Shown: piece by piece, positions 16,277-25,319 of the stretch
Position numbering within the stretch: position 1 is the first letter of the stretch
Layout of the letters: every line of letters begins with the position of its first letter
From: CAYMRL01 sp964398985
GTDB taxonomy: Bacteria > Deinococcota > Deinococci > Deinococcales > Trueperaceae
Direction: 5' to 3'
DNA length: 64,000 nucleotides
Assembly (NCBI GenBank): GCA_964398985.1
Contig: CAYNOS010000004.1
Coordinates: forward strand, 1 to 64,000
The notes under the pieces: model-generated
The model's database searches: none
The model's input: the letters and a program-made list of their open reading frames with translations, nothing else
What the model was told of the DNA's origin: nothing
Program-made: the position numbers and the translations under genes

Positions 16277-16756
16277 ATGGGCGAGAGCGTTACCGACCAC
16301 CAGACCCATGCCTTGACGATCGGCGAGCTGGCCAAGTCGGTCGGCGTCAACGTCGAGACGGTGCGCTTCTACGAGCGCCGTGGCCTCATTCCCGAGCCGC
16401 CCCGCACCGGATCCGGCTACCGGATGTACTCGGAGGCCGACGCCGCCCGCCTGGCCTTCATCAGGCGCGCTCAGCAGCTTGGCTTCACGCTCAACGAGAC
16501 GAGTGAGCTGCTCGCGCTCCGCATGGAGAAGGGAACCACCGTCCCCGAGATCAAGGGCCGCGTGGAGGCGAAGATCGCGGACGTCGAGGCGAAGATACGC
16601 GACCTCGAGCAGATCCGCGGCGCCCTGGCCAGCATGGCCAACAGCTGTGACCGCCACGGACCGGTGGGCGACTGCCCATTCGTCGAAGCCCTCGAGGCGC
16701 AGCTCGAGCCGCGCCTCGCCACACAACTCCAGTTCCACCCTGAGGAGAAGTCATGA
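16277..16756 (+). CDS. MerR-family metal-responsive regulator
   Basis: A 159-residue regulator starting at ATG 16277. The winged helix is TIGELAKSVGVNVETVRFYERRGLI with the wing PPRTGSGYRMYSEADAARLAFI, then a long dimerisation helix and a metal loop with Cys124 and Cys133 (SCDRHGPVGDCPF). The residue matching the third cysteine of divalent sensors (MerR, ZntR) is Thr88, as in monovalent Cu/Ag sensors that have Ser there. It therefore may sense Cu(I)/Ag(I) rather than Zn/Cd/Hg, although eight residues lie between the cysteines instead of the seven in CueR. It overlaps the HMA gene (ATGA) and heads a three-gene metal-efflux operon with its own MerR-type promoter. Confidence 0.92.
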   Translation: MGESVTDHQTHALTIGELAKSVGVNVETVRFYERRGLIPEPPRTGSGYRMYSEADAARLAFIRRAQQLGFTLNETSELLALRMEKGTTVPEIKGRVEAKIADVEAKIRDLEQIRGALASMANSCDRHGPVGDCPFVEALEAQLEPRLATQLQFHPEEKS

Positions 16757-16989
16757 CGAGCAACCAGGCGACCACCCGCACCATCCTGCGCAGCGACGAG
16801 CTCTCCTGCCCATCGTGCGTCGCCAAGATCGAGAAGGCTCTGCTGGCGGTCGACGGCGTCAAGAGCGCCAAGGTGCAGTTCGGCAGCGGCAAGATCGAAG
16901 TCGAGCATGCGCCTCACAGCGCCGGCGTCGCCGCGCTGGTGAACGCCGTTCAGAAAGCCGGCTACGCCGCAAGGCCGTCACCGTTCTGA
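16753..16989 (+). CDS. Stand-alone HMA-domain metallochaperone
   Basis: A 78-residue heavy-metal-associated domain protein. The metal-binding CxxC is Cys19-Pro-Ser-Cys22 in LSCPSCVAKIEKALLAVDGV, followed by the usual beta-strand KVQFGSGKIEVEH and the C-terminal helix LVNAVQKAGYAA. It is the size and form of CopZ-type chaperones. The start overlaps the regulator stop (ATGA), and its stop overlaps the ATPase start (TGATG). The downstream ATPase has no HMA domain of its own, so this protein looks like that missing domain encoded separately, delivering metal to the pump. Confidence 0.92.
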   Translation: MTSNQATTRTILRSDELSCPSCVAKIEKALLAVDGVKSAKVQFGSGKIEVEHAPHSAGVAALVNAVQKAGYAARPSPF

Positions 16990-18974
16990 TGGCCGGTTTG
17001 GCCCGGCGCCGCAGGCTTCTGACGTTGGCGAGCGGCGCGCTCATCGTGCTCGCGCTGCTCGTGCGCTGGGTGGCAGGACCCGGTGGCGTCTCGTCGGCGC
17101 TGATGGTCGCCGCGGCCGTCGTCGCCGGCTCGGACATAGCCGTGCGCGCCTGGCACGCATTGCGCTCGCGGCACGTTGCCATCGAGCTGCTGGTCACTCT
17201 GGCGGCGGGCGGCGCGCTGATCATCGGCGAATACTGGGAAGCGGCCGCGGTCACCTTCTTGTTCATGCTCGGCGCCTGGCTCGAGGCGCGCACCATGCGC
17301 CACACCCGCAGTGCCCTCAGGGCCCTGCTCGACTCCGCTCCGCATACCGCCGTGCTGATCCGCGAAGGCGAACCGGTGGAAGTCCCTGCTTACGAGGTCA
17401 GCCCGGGTGAGACGGTGTTGGTGCGGCCCGGCCAACGGGTACCCGTGGATGGTGAGGTGATCTCCGGCACGGCTGCCGTCAACGAGAGCATGATCACCGG
17501 CGAGCCGATCGCCGCGCTGAAGGAAGAGGGCAGCCCTGTCTACGCCGGCACCGTCGCCGAGAGCGGCCTGCTGCGCGTGCGGGCGGTGTCGGTTGGCTCG
17601 GACACCACGCTGGCGCGCATCGTCAGACGCGTCGAGAGCGCTCAGGAAGAGCGTGCGCCGACACAGCGCATGATCGAGCGCTTCGCCAGCGTTTACACGC
17701 CGCTGATCATCGTGATGGCCGCCGCCGCATACGTGATCACCAACGACCTCCGGCTGGCGCTCACGCTGCTGGTCGTCGCCTGCCCCGGCGCGCTGGTCAT
17801 CTCGACGCCGGTCTCGGTCATCGCGGGCATCGGCCGCGCCGCACGCTCCGGCATCCTGATCAAGGGCGGTCAGCACTTGGAAGGCATCGGTCGTCTCGAT
17901 GCGATCGCTTTCGACAAGACCGGCACCCTGACCGAAGGCAGGCCGCGCCTGGTCGAGGTGCTCTTGCCGACCCGCGGGCCGGCAGCGACAGCCGCAACCG
18001 CCGATGCTCCCGCCTCGCCCACCCGCTGGGTCGAGGCGCAACGAGAGGTCGTGCGCTGGGCGGCGATCGCCGAATCGGGCAGCAACCACCCGCTGGGCCG
18101 GCCGATCGTGGAAGCCGCCAAGCAGGCCGTCGAGACCGGTGACGACCCCAGCCTGCCCGTGGCGGACGAGCTCGAAGAGTTCGCGGGCCTTGGCGTGCGC
18201 GCGCGTCATCACGGCCGCGAGATCGTGGTCGGCAATCGCCGGCTGCTGGAGCGGCTGGGCGTGACCATCGGAGCGGTGGATCTTGCGGGCTTGAGCGAGC
18301 TACGCGGCCGCGGACACACGCCGGTGCTGGTTGCGCTCGACGGCGAGCTCCAAGGCATCCTGGGACTCGTCGATGTGGTGCGAACTTCGGCCGCCCCGAC
18401 GCTGCAACGTCTCAAGGAGCTTGGCCTCGACCGGCAAGTGCTGCTCACCGGCGACGACCGGGTCACCGCCGCCGCCGTCGCGGGGCAGGTGGGGATCGCC
18501 GAGGTCCACGCCGAGCTGCTGCCCGAGCAGAAGCTCGAGGAGATCAGACGCATCCGCGCCGAGGGGCGCCGCGTCGGCATGGTTGGCGACGGCATCAACG
18601 ACGCTCCGGCGCTGGCGACCGCCGACGTCAGCATCGCGATGGGCGCCGCCGGCAGCGACATCGCCATCGAGACGGCCGACATCGCGCTCCTAGCCGATGA
18701 CCTCGGCAAGATCCCCCGCGCCATCGAGATCTCGCGCGCCACGCTCGCCAACATGCGCCAGAACCTCGTGATCGCGCTGGTGACGGTGGTTGGACTGCTG
18801 ACCGGCGTGCTCCTTGGCGGGGTTCACATGGCAGGCGGCATGCTCATCCACCAGCTCTCGGTGCTGCTGGTCGTGCTCAACGGCATGCGGCTGTTGGGGC
18901 TAGGTAGCCGCAGCCCCGGCAGGGAGACGGCGCGACGCGCGTCGCCAGAACGCCTGCAAGGCGAACCCGCCTGA
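16989..18974 (+). CDS. Heavy-metal P1B-type ATPase with CPG transmembrane motif
   Basis: A 661-residue metal-efflux ATPase starting at ATG 16989. It has the actuator motif MITGEP, phosphorylation motif DKTGTLTEG, nucleotide-binding GSNHPLGRPI (HP motif) and the hinge GDGINDAPAL. The transmembrane metal site reads Cys265-Pro-Gly267 followed by ALVISTPVSV, where Zn/Cd pumps have CPCALVISTPV, so the second cysteine is replaced by glycine. The rest of that segment and the C-terminal helix (LIHQLSVLLVVLNGMRLL) look closest to the P1B-2 (Zn/Cd/Pb) class, whereas the regulator looks like a monovalent sensor; the metal is therefore uncertain. There is no N-terminal metal-binding domain. A strong hairpin follows the gene. 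Confidence 0.92.
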   Translation: MAGLARRRRLLTLASGALIVLALLVRWVAGPGGVSSALMVAAAVVAGSDIAVRAWHALRSRHVAIELLVTLAAGGALIIGEYWEAAAVTFLFMLGAWLEARTMRHTRSALRALLDSAPHTAVLIREGEPVEVPAYEVSPGETVLVRPGQRVPVDGEVISGTAAVNESMITGEPIAALKEEGSPVYAGTVAESGLLRVRAVSVGSDTTLARIVRRVESAQEERAPTQRMIERFASVYTPLIIVMAAAAYVITNDLRLALTLLVVACPGALVISTPVSVIAGIGRAARSGILIKGGQHLEGIGRLDAIAFDKTGTLTEGRPRLVEVLLPTRGPAATAATADAPASPTRWVEAQREVVRWAAIAESGSNHPLGRPIVEAAKQAVETGDDPSLPVADELEEFAGLGVRARHHGREIVVGNRRLLERLGVTIGAVDLAGLSELRGRGHTPVLVALDGELQGILGLVDVVRTSAAPTLQRLKELGLDRQVLLTGDDRVTAAAVAGQVGIAEVHAELLPEQKLEEIRRIRAEGRRVGMVGDGINDAPALATADVSIAMGAAGSDIAIETADIALLADDLGKIPRAIEISRATLANMRQNLVIALVTVVGLLTGVLLGGVHMAGGMLIHQLSVLLVVLNGMRLLGLGSRSPGRETARRASPERLQGEPA

Positions 18975-18994
18975 TCGAAATCGGCGGCGAATCG

Positions 18995-19032
18995 CATAGC
19001 CTGGCGCCGGGCAATATCGGCGCCAGGCTATG
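18995..19032 (+). terminator. Strong hairpin between the metal operon and tldD
   Basis: A perfect 14-bp inverted repeat (CATAGCCTGGCGCC at 18995-19008 and its complement at 19019-19032) with a ten-base loop lies 20 bases after the ATPase stop. It is a likely terminator although no long T-run follows. Confidence 0.6.
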
Positions 19033-19034
19033 AT
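19029..19034 (+). promoter_or_regulatory. -10 box of tldD, leaderless arrangement
   Basis: TATGAT ends six bases before the tldD ATG, the same distance as in the MerR-type promoter at 16265. No clear -35 is present. The box overlaps the right arm of the terminator hairpin. Confidence 0.5.
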
Positions 19035-19040
19035 GTTTGA

Positions 19041-20441
19041 ATGCTCCAACCGGACACCTTCACTTCGTTGCTTCAGCGCGCCAAGAGCGGCGGTGCCGAT
19101 TTCGCCGAGGTCTACGTCGAACGCTGGCGGCGCCGCTTCCTGCGCACCATCGACTCGCAGGTCGAGGAAGCCACCAGCGGCATCGAGCTCGGTGCCGGCA
19201 TCCGGCTCTTCTTCGGCAAGGACGTCGTCTACGGCTACACCAACGACCTCGGCGACGCCGCGCTGCGGGAGCTCCTGGACACCCTGATACGCCTCCGCGG
19301 AGGCAGCGGTGGGACACCAGACGCCGGCGGGCGCGGTGGCATCGATCTGCGCCGGGCAGACATCGGCAGCGATCCGCACGCACCGGCCGTCGCGTTCGAC
19401 CGTCACGACAAGCGCTGGCGCCTGGAACGGCTGCGCGAGCTCGACGCGGGGGCGCGCACGGACAGCGCCGTGAAGCAAGTCGAGGGGCGCCTCAGCGAGT
19501 GGGAGCAAGACGTGACGGTGGTCAATAGCGACGGGGCGTGGGTCGACGATCGCCGCGTCAGGACCCGCCTGGTTGCCCACGTCATAGCCAGCGACGGCAC
19601 CGAGACGCAGACGAGCCACCACGGCCCGGGCCTCTCCGTCGGGCTCGAGCTGCTCGAGCAGTACCCGCCAGAGGAAGTGGGGCGCGAAGCGGCCCGGCGC
19701 GCGCTCACCAACCTGCGCGCCCGCAAGGCTCCCGCCGGCACGATGCCACTGGTGATCGGCAACGCCTTCGGCGGCGTCATCTTCCACGAGGCACTCGGGC
19801 ACCTGCTGGAGACCACCGCGGTAGCGCGCAACGCCTCCGCGCTCAGCGGCATGCTCGGCAAGCAGATCGCCAGCGAGGTCGTCACCTACGTCGACGACGG
19901 CACCATCCCACATGCCTGGGGCTCCTCGCGCTTCGATGACGAGGGCGCCGCCACCGAGCGCACCGTCCTCATCGAGAAGGGCGTGCTCAAGAGCTACATG
20001 GTCGATCGTTGGGGCGCGCTCGCGACCGGCTTGCGGCCGACCGGGTCGGGCCGTCGCCAGGACTACACCTTCGCGCCGACCTCGCGCATGCGCAACACCT
20101 TCGTGACCAACGGCTCGACGCCCAAGGAGAGCCTGTTCGAGGGCATCGAGTACGGGCTCTACGCCAAGTCGCTCGGCGGCGGCCAGGTGAGGCCCGGGTC
20201 CGGGGAGTACAACTTCGCCGTGTCGGAGGGCTACCTGATCAGGAACGGCGAGATCAGCGAGCCGGTGCGCGGCGCCATGCTGGTGGGCAAGGGACCGGAG
20301 ACCATCAAGCGCGTGGTCGCGGTATCCGGCGACCAGTCGAACGAGCCCGGGATGTGCGGCTCGCTCTCCGGCTCGATCCCGACCGAGGTCGGCCAGCCTC
20401 ACCTGCTGGTGAGCGAGATCGTGGTCGGAGGCGAAGCATGA
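19041..20441 (+). CDS. tldD: TldD metalloprotease
   Basis: A 466-residue TldD-family protein. The zinc site HEALGH is at about residues 249-254 (FGGVIFHEALGHLLETTA), and the C-terminal half has the typical TGSGRRQDYTFAPTSRMRNTFV and SGEYNFAVSEGYLIRNGEI blocks. TldD and TldE form a heterodimeric protease that degrades unfolded peptides and, in some bacteria, matures microcins or antitoxins; TldD carries the active site. A loop at residues 85-105 is rich in glycine. The ATG overlaps nothing upstream and lacks a ribosome binding site, consistent with leaderless translation. It overlaps tldE as ATGA. Confidence 0.94.
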   Translation: MLQPDTFTSLLQRAKSGGADFAEVYVERWRRRFLRTIDSQVEEATSGIELGAGIRLFFGKDVVYGYTNDLGDAALRELLDTLIRLRGGSGGTPDAGGRGGIDLRRADIGSDPHAPAVAFDRHDKRWRLERLRELDAGARTDSAVKQVEGRLSEWEQDVTVVNSDGAWVDDRRVRTRLVAHVIASDGTETQTSHHGPGLSVGLELLEQYPPEEVGREAARRALTNLRARKAPAGTMPLVIGNAFGGVIFHEALGHLLETTAVARNASALSGMLGKQIASEVVTYVDDGTIPHAWGSSRFDDEGAATERTVLIEKGVLKSYMVDRWGALATGLRPTGSGRRQDYTFAPTSRMRNTFVTNGSTPKESLFEGIEYGLYAKSLGGGQVRPGSGEYNFAVSEGYLIRNGEISEPVRGAMLVGKGPETIKRVVAVSGDQSNEPGMCGSLSGSIPTEVGQPHLLVSEIVVGGEA

Positions 20442-21751
20442 ACGTCAGCGAAGCGATCCGCTGGCTGTTGGCGCGCGCCGCCGAGCGCGGTGTCGAGCTC
20501 GAGGTCCTGGCGACCCGCGCGGCCGCCTTGCGGGTCGAGGCCAAGGAAGGCAAGGCCTCGGACATCCACAACTCGTCGCAAGGGGGCGTCGGCCTGCGGG
20601 TCGTCGCCGACGGCAGGGTTGGCTACGCCTACAGCGAAGACCTCAGCGAGCCGGCGCTCTCCTGGGCGCTGGACGAGGCCGTCGAGAACGCCTCGCTGCA
20701 GGCGCCAGGGGCGGCGCTCCTGCCACAGGGCGCCGATCTCGGCAGGAGCGACCTGCTGAGCGAGGGGCTGTCGGCCCCACTGGAGGACAAGGCGGCCGCG
20801 GCGATCCATCTCGAGCGCGCCCTGGCCGCGGACGCGCGCGTGCAAGCGGTTCAGTTCGCGCGCTACATGGAGAACGAGCGCGAGGTCGAGATCGGCTCGA
20901 CGCGCGGCCTGGCCGGCGGCTACCGCTCCGGCACGCCTCTGCTGCTGACCGGCATCGTGATGCGCGAAGGCGACAGCGTCAAGCAGGGCTACAGGTTCGA
21001 AATCAAACCCGACTTCCACCAACTCGACCCCGGCCGCACGGCACAAGTGACGCTGGAGAAGCTCGGCCGTCAACTGGGCGCCAGGCCCCTGAGCACCGGT
21101 CGCCGCCGCGCGGTCCTCGAGCCGGAGGTCGTGGCCGGCCTGCTGGCACTGCTGGTGTACTCGCTCTCCGGCAAGAGCCTCGCCGAGCGCAAGAGCCGCC
21201 TGGAGGGCAAGCTCGGCGCGCAGATCGCCTCCGAGCTCGTCACCTTGTTCGATGATCCCAGCGTGGCTGACGGCGTCGCCAACCGGCCGTTCGACGCCGA
21301 GGGAACTCCCAGCCGCCGCCTGGCGGTGATCGAGTCCGGTGTTCTGCGCACCTTCCTTCACAACACCGACACTGCCAGGCGCACCGGCCAGACGACGACC
21401 GGCCACGCCTCGCGCAGCTACTCCGGCGTGCTGCAGGTGGCTCCCACCAACCTGATCCTGCAACCGGGAGCCGGCATCCCTGACGGCGACGGCATCCTGC
21501 TGACCGACCTGATGGGCCTGCACGCCGGCGCCAACCCGATCACCGGCGACGTCAGCCTGCAGGCGATGGGCATGGAGATGTCAGGCGGGGAGCTGTCGCC
21601 CGTCGACGACTTCGCCGTCTCCTTCAACCTGTTCGATCTGCTGCTCGACATCGACGCCGTCGGCGACGACCCCGAGTGGGTGTTCACGATGGGCACCGCG
21701 ATGAAGGTACCGAGCCTGGCGGTCCCGGATCTGAGCTTCGCGGGGAGCTGA
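20438..21751 (+). CDS. tldE: TldE/PmbA protein
   Basis: A 437-residue partner of TldD, starting at ATG 20438 within the tldD stop. It has the same overall fold (KASDIHNSSQGGVGLRVVADGRVGYAYSEDL at the N-terminus; RTGQTTTGHASRSYSGVLQVAPTNLILQPG near the C-terminus) but lacks the HExxxH zinc motif, as expected of the non-catalytic subunit that closes the substrate chamber. The adjacent pair is the normal arrangement. The gene ends 18 bases before the convergent GH130 gene. Confidence 0.93.
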   Translation: MNVSEAIRWLLARAAERGVELEVLATRAAALRVEAKEGKASDIHNSSQGGVGLRVVADGRVGYAYSEDLSEPALSWALDEAVENASLQAPGAALLPQGADLGRSDLLSEGLSAPLEDKAAAAIHLERALAADARVQAVQFARYMENEREVEIGSTRGLAGGYRSGTPLLLTGIVMREGDSVKQGYRFEIKPDFHQLDPGRTAQVTLEKLGRQLGARPLSTGRRRAVLEPEVVAGLLALLVYSLSGKSLAERKSRLEGKLGAQIASELVTLFDDPSVADGVANRPFDAEGTPSRRLAVIESGVLRTFLHNTDTARRTGQTTTGHASRSYSGVLQVAPTNLILQPGAGIPDGDGILLTDLMGLHAGANPITGDVSLQAMGMEMSGGELSPVDDFAVSFNLFDLLLDIDAVGDDPEWVFTMGTAMKVPSLAVPDLSFAGS

Positions 21752-21769
21752 GGCGCCGAGTCGGCCTCC

Positions 21770-22681
21770 TCAGCCCTCCGCGATCGTCCAGGCGAGCAGC
21801 TCGTCGAGCGGGGCGGTGGCCAGACCTATCACGCGGTCGGCGCCACCGTAGTACAGGTAGACAGTTCCATCTACCACCGGGTTCGCCGTCCCGAACACCA
21901 CGTTGGGCACGTCGCCCTTGATCTCCCAGGTCTCCTGCGGCTCCAGGATCGGCGCCAGCGGGCGCTTCAGGACGACCCGCGGGTCGTCCAGCGCCAACAA
22001 CGCCGTCCCCATGCAGTAGCGGTGGCTGTCATCGTAGCCGTGGTAGAGCACCAGCCAGCCCCCGTCGGTGCGGATGGGCGGCCCACCGGCACCGACACGC
22101 TTGCCGTCCCAGTTGTCCGGCCGCGGCTCGATGATGCGGACGTGGTCGCGCCACTCACGCATGTCGCTCGAGAACGCCAGCCAAATCGAGGGCGGCCGCC
22201 GATGAAAGCTGACGTAGCGGCCTCCCACTCGCTCCTCGAACAGGGCGTGGTCCTTGTTGTCCTCGCCCAGCACCAGCGGCCCGATCCGCGTCCAAGTGAT
22301 CAGGTTGTCGCTGTACGCGTACATCGGGGTGATGCCGGTGGCCGCCGCTCCCACGTCGGGGTGGGCGCCGGCGCGGCCGTACGCCGTGTAGGCCATGTAG
22401 AAGCGATCGTCGAGCGCGGTGACGCGCGGGTCCTCCACCCCGCGCGCCTCCGTCTCGCCTTCCGGCACCAGTACCGGCCGTTGCAGCCGGTTCCAGGTGA
22501 CGCCGTCGGTCGACACGGCGTAGCCGATGCGCGAGACGTAGTCGATGCCTTGTGCCCGGTAGTGCATGTGGAACAGGCCACCGTGCACCACCACCGACGG
22601 GTTGAAGACGTTGAGCGCCTCCCACTCCTGATCGGGGTTCGGCTTCAGCACGGGGTTCGAGGGGTGCCTAGTGAGCCTCAT
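21770..22681 (-). CDS. GH130-family glycoside phosphorylase
   Basis: A 303-residue five-bladed beta-propeller enzyme starting at ATG 22681 (ATGA overlap with the upstream gene). Features of GH130 are NVFNPSVVVHGGLFHMHYRAQG, the diagnostic ARGVEDPRVTALDDRFYMAYTAY, FEERVGGRYVSFHRR and WLVLYHGYDD. Characterised GH130 enzymes are phosphorylases or hydrolases of beta-mannosides such as mannosyl-glucose, mannosyl-GlcNAc or beta-1,2-mannobiose; the exact linkage is not evident. It is the last gene of the LacI-controlled operon, so it probably processes the imported sugar in the cytoplasm, since no signal peptide is present. Confidence 0.9.
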   Translation of the reverse strand: MRLTRHPSNPVLKPNPDQEWEALNVFNPSVVVHGGLFHMHYRAQGIDYVSRIGYAVSTDGVTWNRLQRPVLVPEGETEARGVEDPRVTALDDRFYMAYTAYGRAGAHPDVGAAATGITPMYAYSDNLITWTRIGPLVLGEDNKDHALFEERVGGRYVSFHRRPPSIWLAFSSDMREWRDHVRIIEPRPDNWDGKRVGAGGPPIRTDGGWLVLYHGYDDSHRYCMGTALLALDDPRVVLKRPLAPILEPQETWEIKGDVPNVVFGTANPVVDGTVYLYYGGADRVIGLATAPLDELLAWTIAEG

Positions 22682-25311
22682 GGGCCCTCCTGGTCGCGTG
22701 TGGCGGATTCTAGCGTGATGGCGAATAGGTGCATGGTCTCGCGGTCGGGCAGCTCGAGGCGCACCAGGGTGCGGCTCTCGTCGAGCTCGAGGCTCTGCAT
22801 GAAGATGCGGCAGGTGATGCGCTCGACGGCGCCGCTGGCGCCGCGTCGCTGCGCGAACTCGACGGCGACGCTCTCGCCGTAGCGAGGCAGTTGGCACCAG
22901 TCCGAGAGGCCGAGCGGGAGCTCCTCGCTGCCGTCTTCGTACACCGCCAGCAGCGGCGCCTGGTAGTTGCCCTGCTCGGACGATCCCAGGAGGTGGACCG
23001 CAGCGTAGCGGCCGGCCGGCACCTCGACGCGTTGGCCCAGGAGCGCGACGTTGTTGGCTTCGCTGTCGGTGGGCGGGAACAGGAACTCCACGCCGCCCGC
23101 CTCGAAGCGACTGGAGGCCGCCGGCGCGCGCTCGGCCGGGTAAGTGGCGCCGTAGACGCCGGAGCGGTTGTCGAAGTTCCCGCGTTGCGGCCGCGACGAC
23201 AGCGAGAAGGCATCGCTGGTGAAGAGCGGGGTCAGGTCGAGGGCGACCAGGTTGCCCGCCTCGAAGGCGGCCGTGACCGGCACCAGCGGGCCCTCGCGGG
23301 CCTGCGCCTGGGCGAGCATCGGCAACGGCTCGTCACTCGGCCAGGTGATGATCCCGAAGCCGTAGGGAGGCAGAGACGTCTCCGCCTGCGGCGCGCCTTG
23401 ATAGCTAATGGTCGCGGTGGTGTCGAAGACGCGCACTTCGGCCACGGCCGGTACTTCCAGCGGCAGCTCGATGTGAGTCTGGTCCGGCGCCCAACTCTTC
23501 AGCAACAGCAATCGCCGCCCCTCCTCGCCGTACAGCTTCCACGTGACGGCGGGCCTGAACAACAGCGCATCGAAGCGCAGGTCGCGGCCGCCGGCGTGGC
23601 TGATGGTGAGGCTGGTGGCGCCCGCCTCGAGCCGGACGGTTCCGAGCTCGGACATGTGGAACCGCGACTCGACGGCCGAGCCGTCGCTGACGGCGGCTCC
23701 CAGCAACTCGCGGCCGATGAAGACGTTGGCGCGTGCCTCCCACGGTTCGTCGCGGAAGAGGGCGTACACGAGATAGCTGCCGGCACGCGGAACGTCGGCC
23801 GTCAGGCTGAGGCTGGCGCCGGGCCTGAGCACCGCCGCCAGTTGCCCGCTGGCGGTGCCGTCGACCTCCGTCGGGGGCGCCTCGCCGAAGTCGGATCCGG
23901 TCTCGGCCTCGACGCTGAACTCCGAGTGCGAGTCGAGCCACATGAGGTCGAGCATCGCCTCCGCGGCGGGACGCGCCTCGGCTTGCGACAGGGCCATGAT
24001 GCCGGTGATCGTCGACTCGGCGCCGGCGTTGCGGTTGATGACGCCGCGTTCGAGACCGTCGTAGACGCGGCCGGTCTCGGGGTCGTACATCGCTTGGTGC
24101 AGGCTGTTGTTGCCGAGCAGCCACGACGTCATCAGGCCACCCAGCTCGTCGTAGACGACCTTGTCGGTGGCGTCGGCGAGCGCGAAGTAGCCGCTGGCGA
24201 TGGCCTCCATGCCGTAGGCGATCTGCGGGTAGACGCGCACTGCCGGGTTCATGTTCGAGTAGGGGCCGCGGTCGACCAGCAGGTGGACGAAGAAGTGGGC
24301 CGCCTCGGCTTCGGCTGACCTGAGATAGGAGGCAGGGTCGGCGACCAGGGTGTCGGCGGTCGCCCCGGAGACCGCGGCGGCGCCAGCAGCCGTGCCCTCG
24401 CCCGCCTGCGCGGCACGCGCCAGGGCCTGGGTCTGACGGCTGCCCCAGGCGTGCCAGTCGAGCGGATCGCGAGCGAACGACGGGTGGGCGAGGAACGGGT
24501 AGCTGCCTGCGGGGCCGTACTGGAAGGTCGTCAGCCCTTCTGCGACCATCACTTGGAGCCGACGCGCCTGCTCGTGCTCCTCGCCTTGCAGAAAGACAGC
24601 GAGCCCGAGCAGCAGGTTGGACGCCACGTCGGCGCCGTTGTCGGGCAGCCAGGCAGGGGCAGTGAAGCCGTGGCGCTCGGCGAAGTTGCCGTACTCGGCA
24701 GCGATCTTGGCCTCGAACGGCGGCAGGCCGGCGAGGAACGCAGCGCGCAGCCGCGCCGTGAAGTCCGGATCGACGTCCTCGAAGACCGCGATGCCCTCGG
24801 CCAGCGCCCACAGCGCCCGGGCGGCCCAGAAGCCCGCGCCCTTGCGGCTGGTGATGCCGAGGCGGTTGATCTGGCCATCGGAGAACACGAAGTTGTAGAA
24901 CTCGCCGTCCTCGGCCTGCATCGCCATCGTGAACTCGAGAAGCCCACGGGCGAGATCGAGAGCCTCTTCCCCGCCAGGCTCGCTGCGATGATCGCGATGC
25001 CACCACAGGTAGGCGATGGCCGCGCGCGCCACGTCGTCGATGTCGGTGGCGCCCTCGGCGGCGACGTCGCGCGGCTCGTAGGCGCCCGGCACCGTCGGGC
25101 TGGGCTCGGCGTAGATCCACACGCCCAGGTGCTGCTCGCCTTCGACCTCGAAGACGTCGGTGAGGAAGCGCAGATGATCCAAGTTGGTGCGCAGGCCGGA
25201 CGCTGTCGCCACGGAGGCCTGAGAGTCCTGCGCGACCACGACCGCACCGAGGCCCAAGGCGAGGCAGAACAGCAGTGCCCGTGAGGCCCCGCGCAACCTG
25301 CCGGGGCGCAT
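22678..25311 (-). CDS. Large secreted protein, alpha/alpha-barrel-like and carbohydrate-binding-like; function unknown
   Basis: An 877-residue exported protein if the ATG at 25311 is used (signal peptide RALLFCLALGLGAVVVAQ). An ATG at 25365, coupled to the upstream stop, would add 18 residues but would place a strong hairpin inside the coding sequence. The first 450 residues are helical with repeated aromatic WWHRDH, GFWAARALWALAEG and WHAWGSRQTQALARA blocks, suggesting an (alpha/alpha)-barrel as in many glycan-active enzymes. Residues about 470-600 (VDGTASGQLAAVLRPGASLSLTADVPRAGSYLVYALF) resemble a CBM6/35-like beta-sandwich, and a C-terminal beta-domain follows. No catalytic motif is recognised. 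Context (sugar importer, GH130) suggests glycan binding or cleavage outside the cell. Confidence 0.75.
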   Translation of the reverse strand: MRPGRLRGASRALLFCLALGLGAVVVAQDSQASVATASGLRTNLDHLRFLTDVFEVEGEQHLGVWIYAEPSPTVPGAYEPRDVAAEGATDIDDVARAAIAYLWWHRDHRSEPGGEEALDLARGLLEFTMAMQAEDGEFYNFVFSDGQINRLGITSRKGAGFWAARALWALAEGIAVFEDVDPDFTARLRAAFLAGLPPFEAKIAAEYGNFAERHGFTAPAWLPDNGADVASNLLLGLAVFLQGEEHEQARRLQVMVAEGLTTFQYGPAGSYPFLAHPSFARDPLDWHAWGSRQTQALARAAQAGEGTAAGAAAVSGATADTLVADPASYLRSAEAEAAHFFVHLLVDRGPYSNMNPAVRVYPQIAYGMEAIASGYFALADATDKVVYDELGGLMTSWLLGNNSLHQAMYDPETGRVYDGLERGVINRNAGAESTITGIMALSQAEARPAAEAMLDLMWLDSHSEFSVEAETGSDFGEAPPTEVDGTASGQLAAVLRPGASLSLTADVPRAGSYLVYALFRDEPWEARANVFIGRELLGAAVSDGSAVESRFHMSELGTVRLEAGATSLTISHAGGRDLRFDALLFRPAVTWKLYGEEGRRLLLLKSWAPDQTHIELPLEVPAVAEVRVFDTTATISYQGAPQAETSLPPYGFGIITWPSDEPLPMLAQAQAREGPLVPVTAAFEAGNLVALDLTPLFTSDAFSLSSRPQRGNFDNRSGVYGATYPAERAPAASSRFEAGGVEFLFPPTDSEANNVALLGQRVEVPAGRYAAVHLLGSSEQGNYQAPLLAVYEDGSEELPLGLSDWCQLPRYGESVAVEFAQRRGASGAVERITCRIFMQSLELDESRTLVRLELPDRETMHLFAITLESATRDQEGP

Positions 25312-25319
25312 ACGAGTTC

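Noticed and set aside
16380..16988. Extended N-terminus for the P1B ATPase
   Set aside because: The extra frame runs across merR and the HMA gene with arginine/serine-rich composition; the ATG at 16989 overlapping the HMA stop fits the family start.
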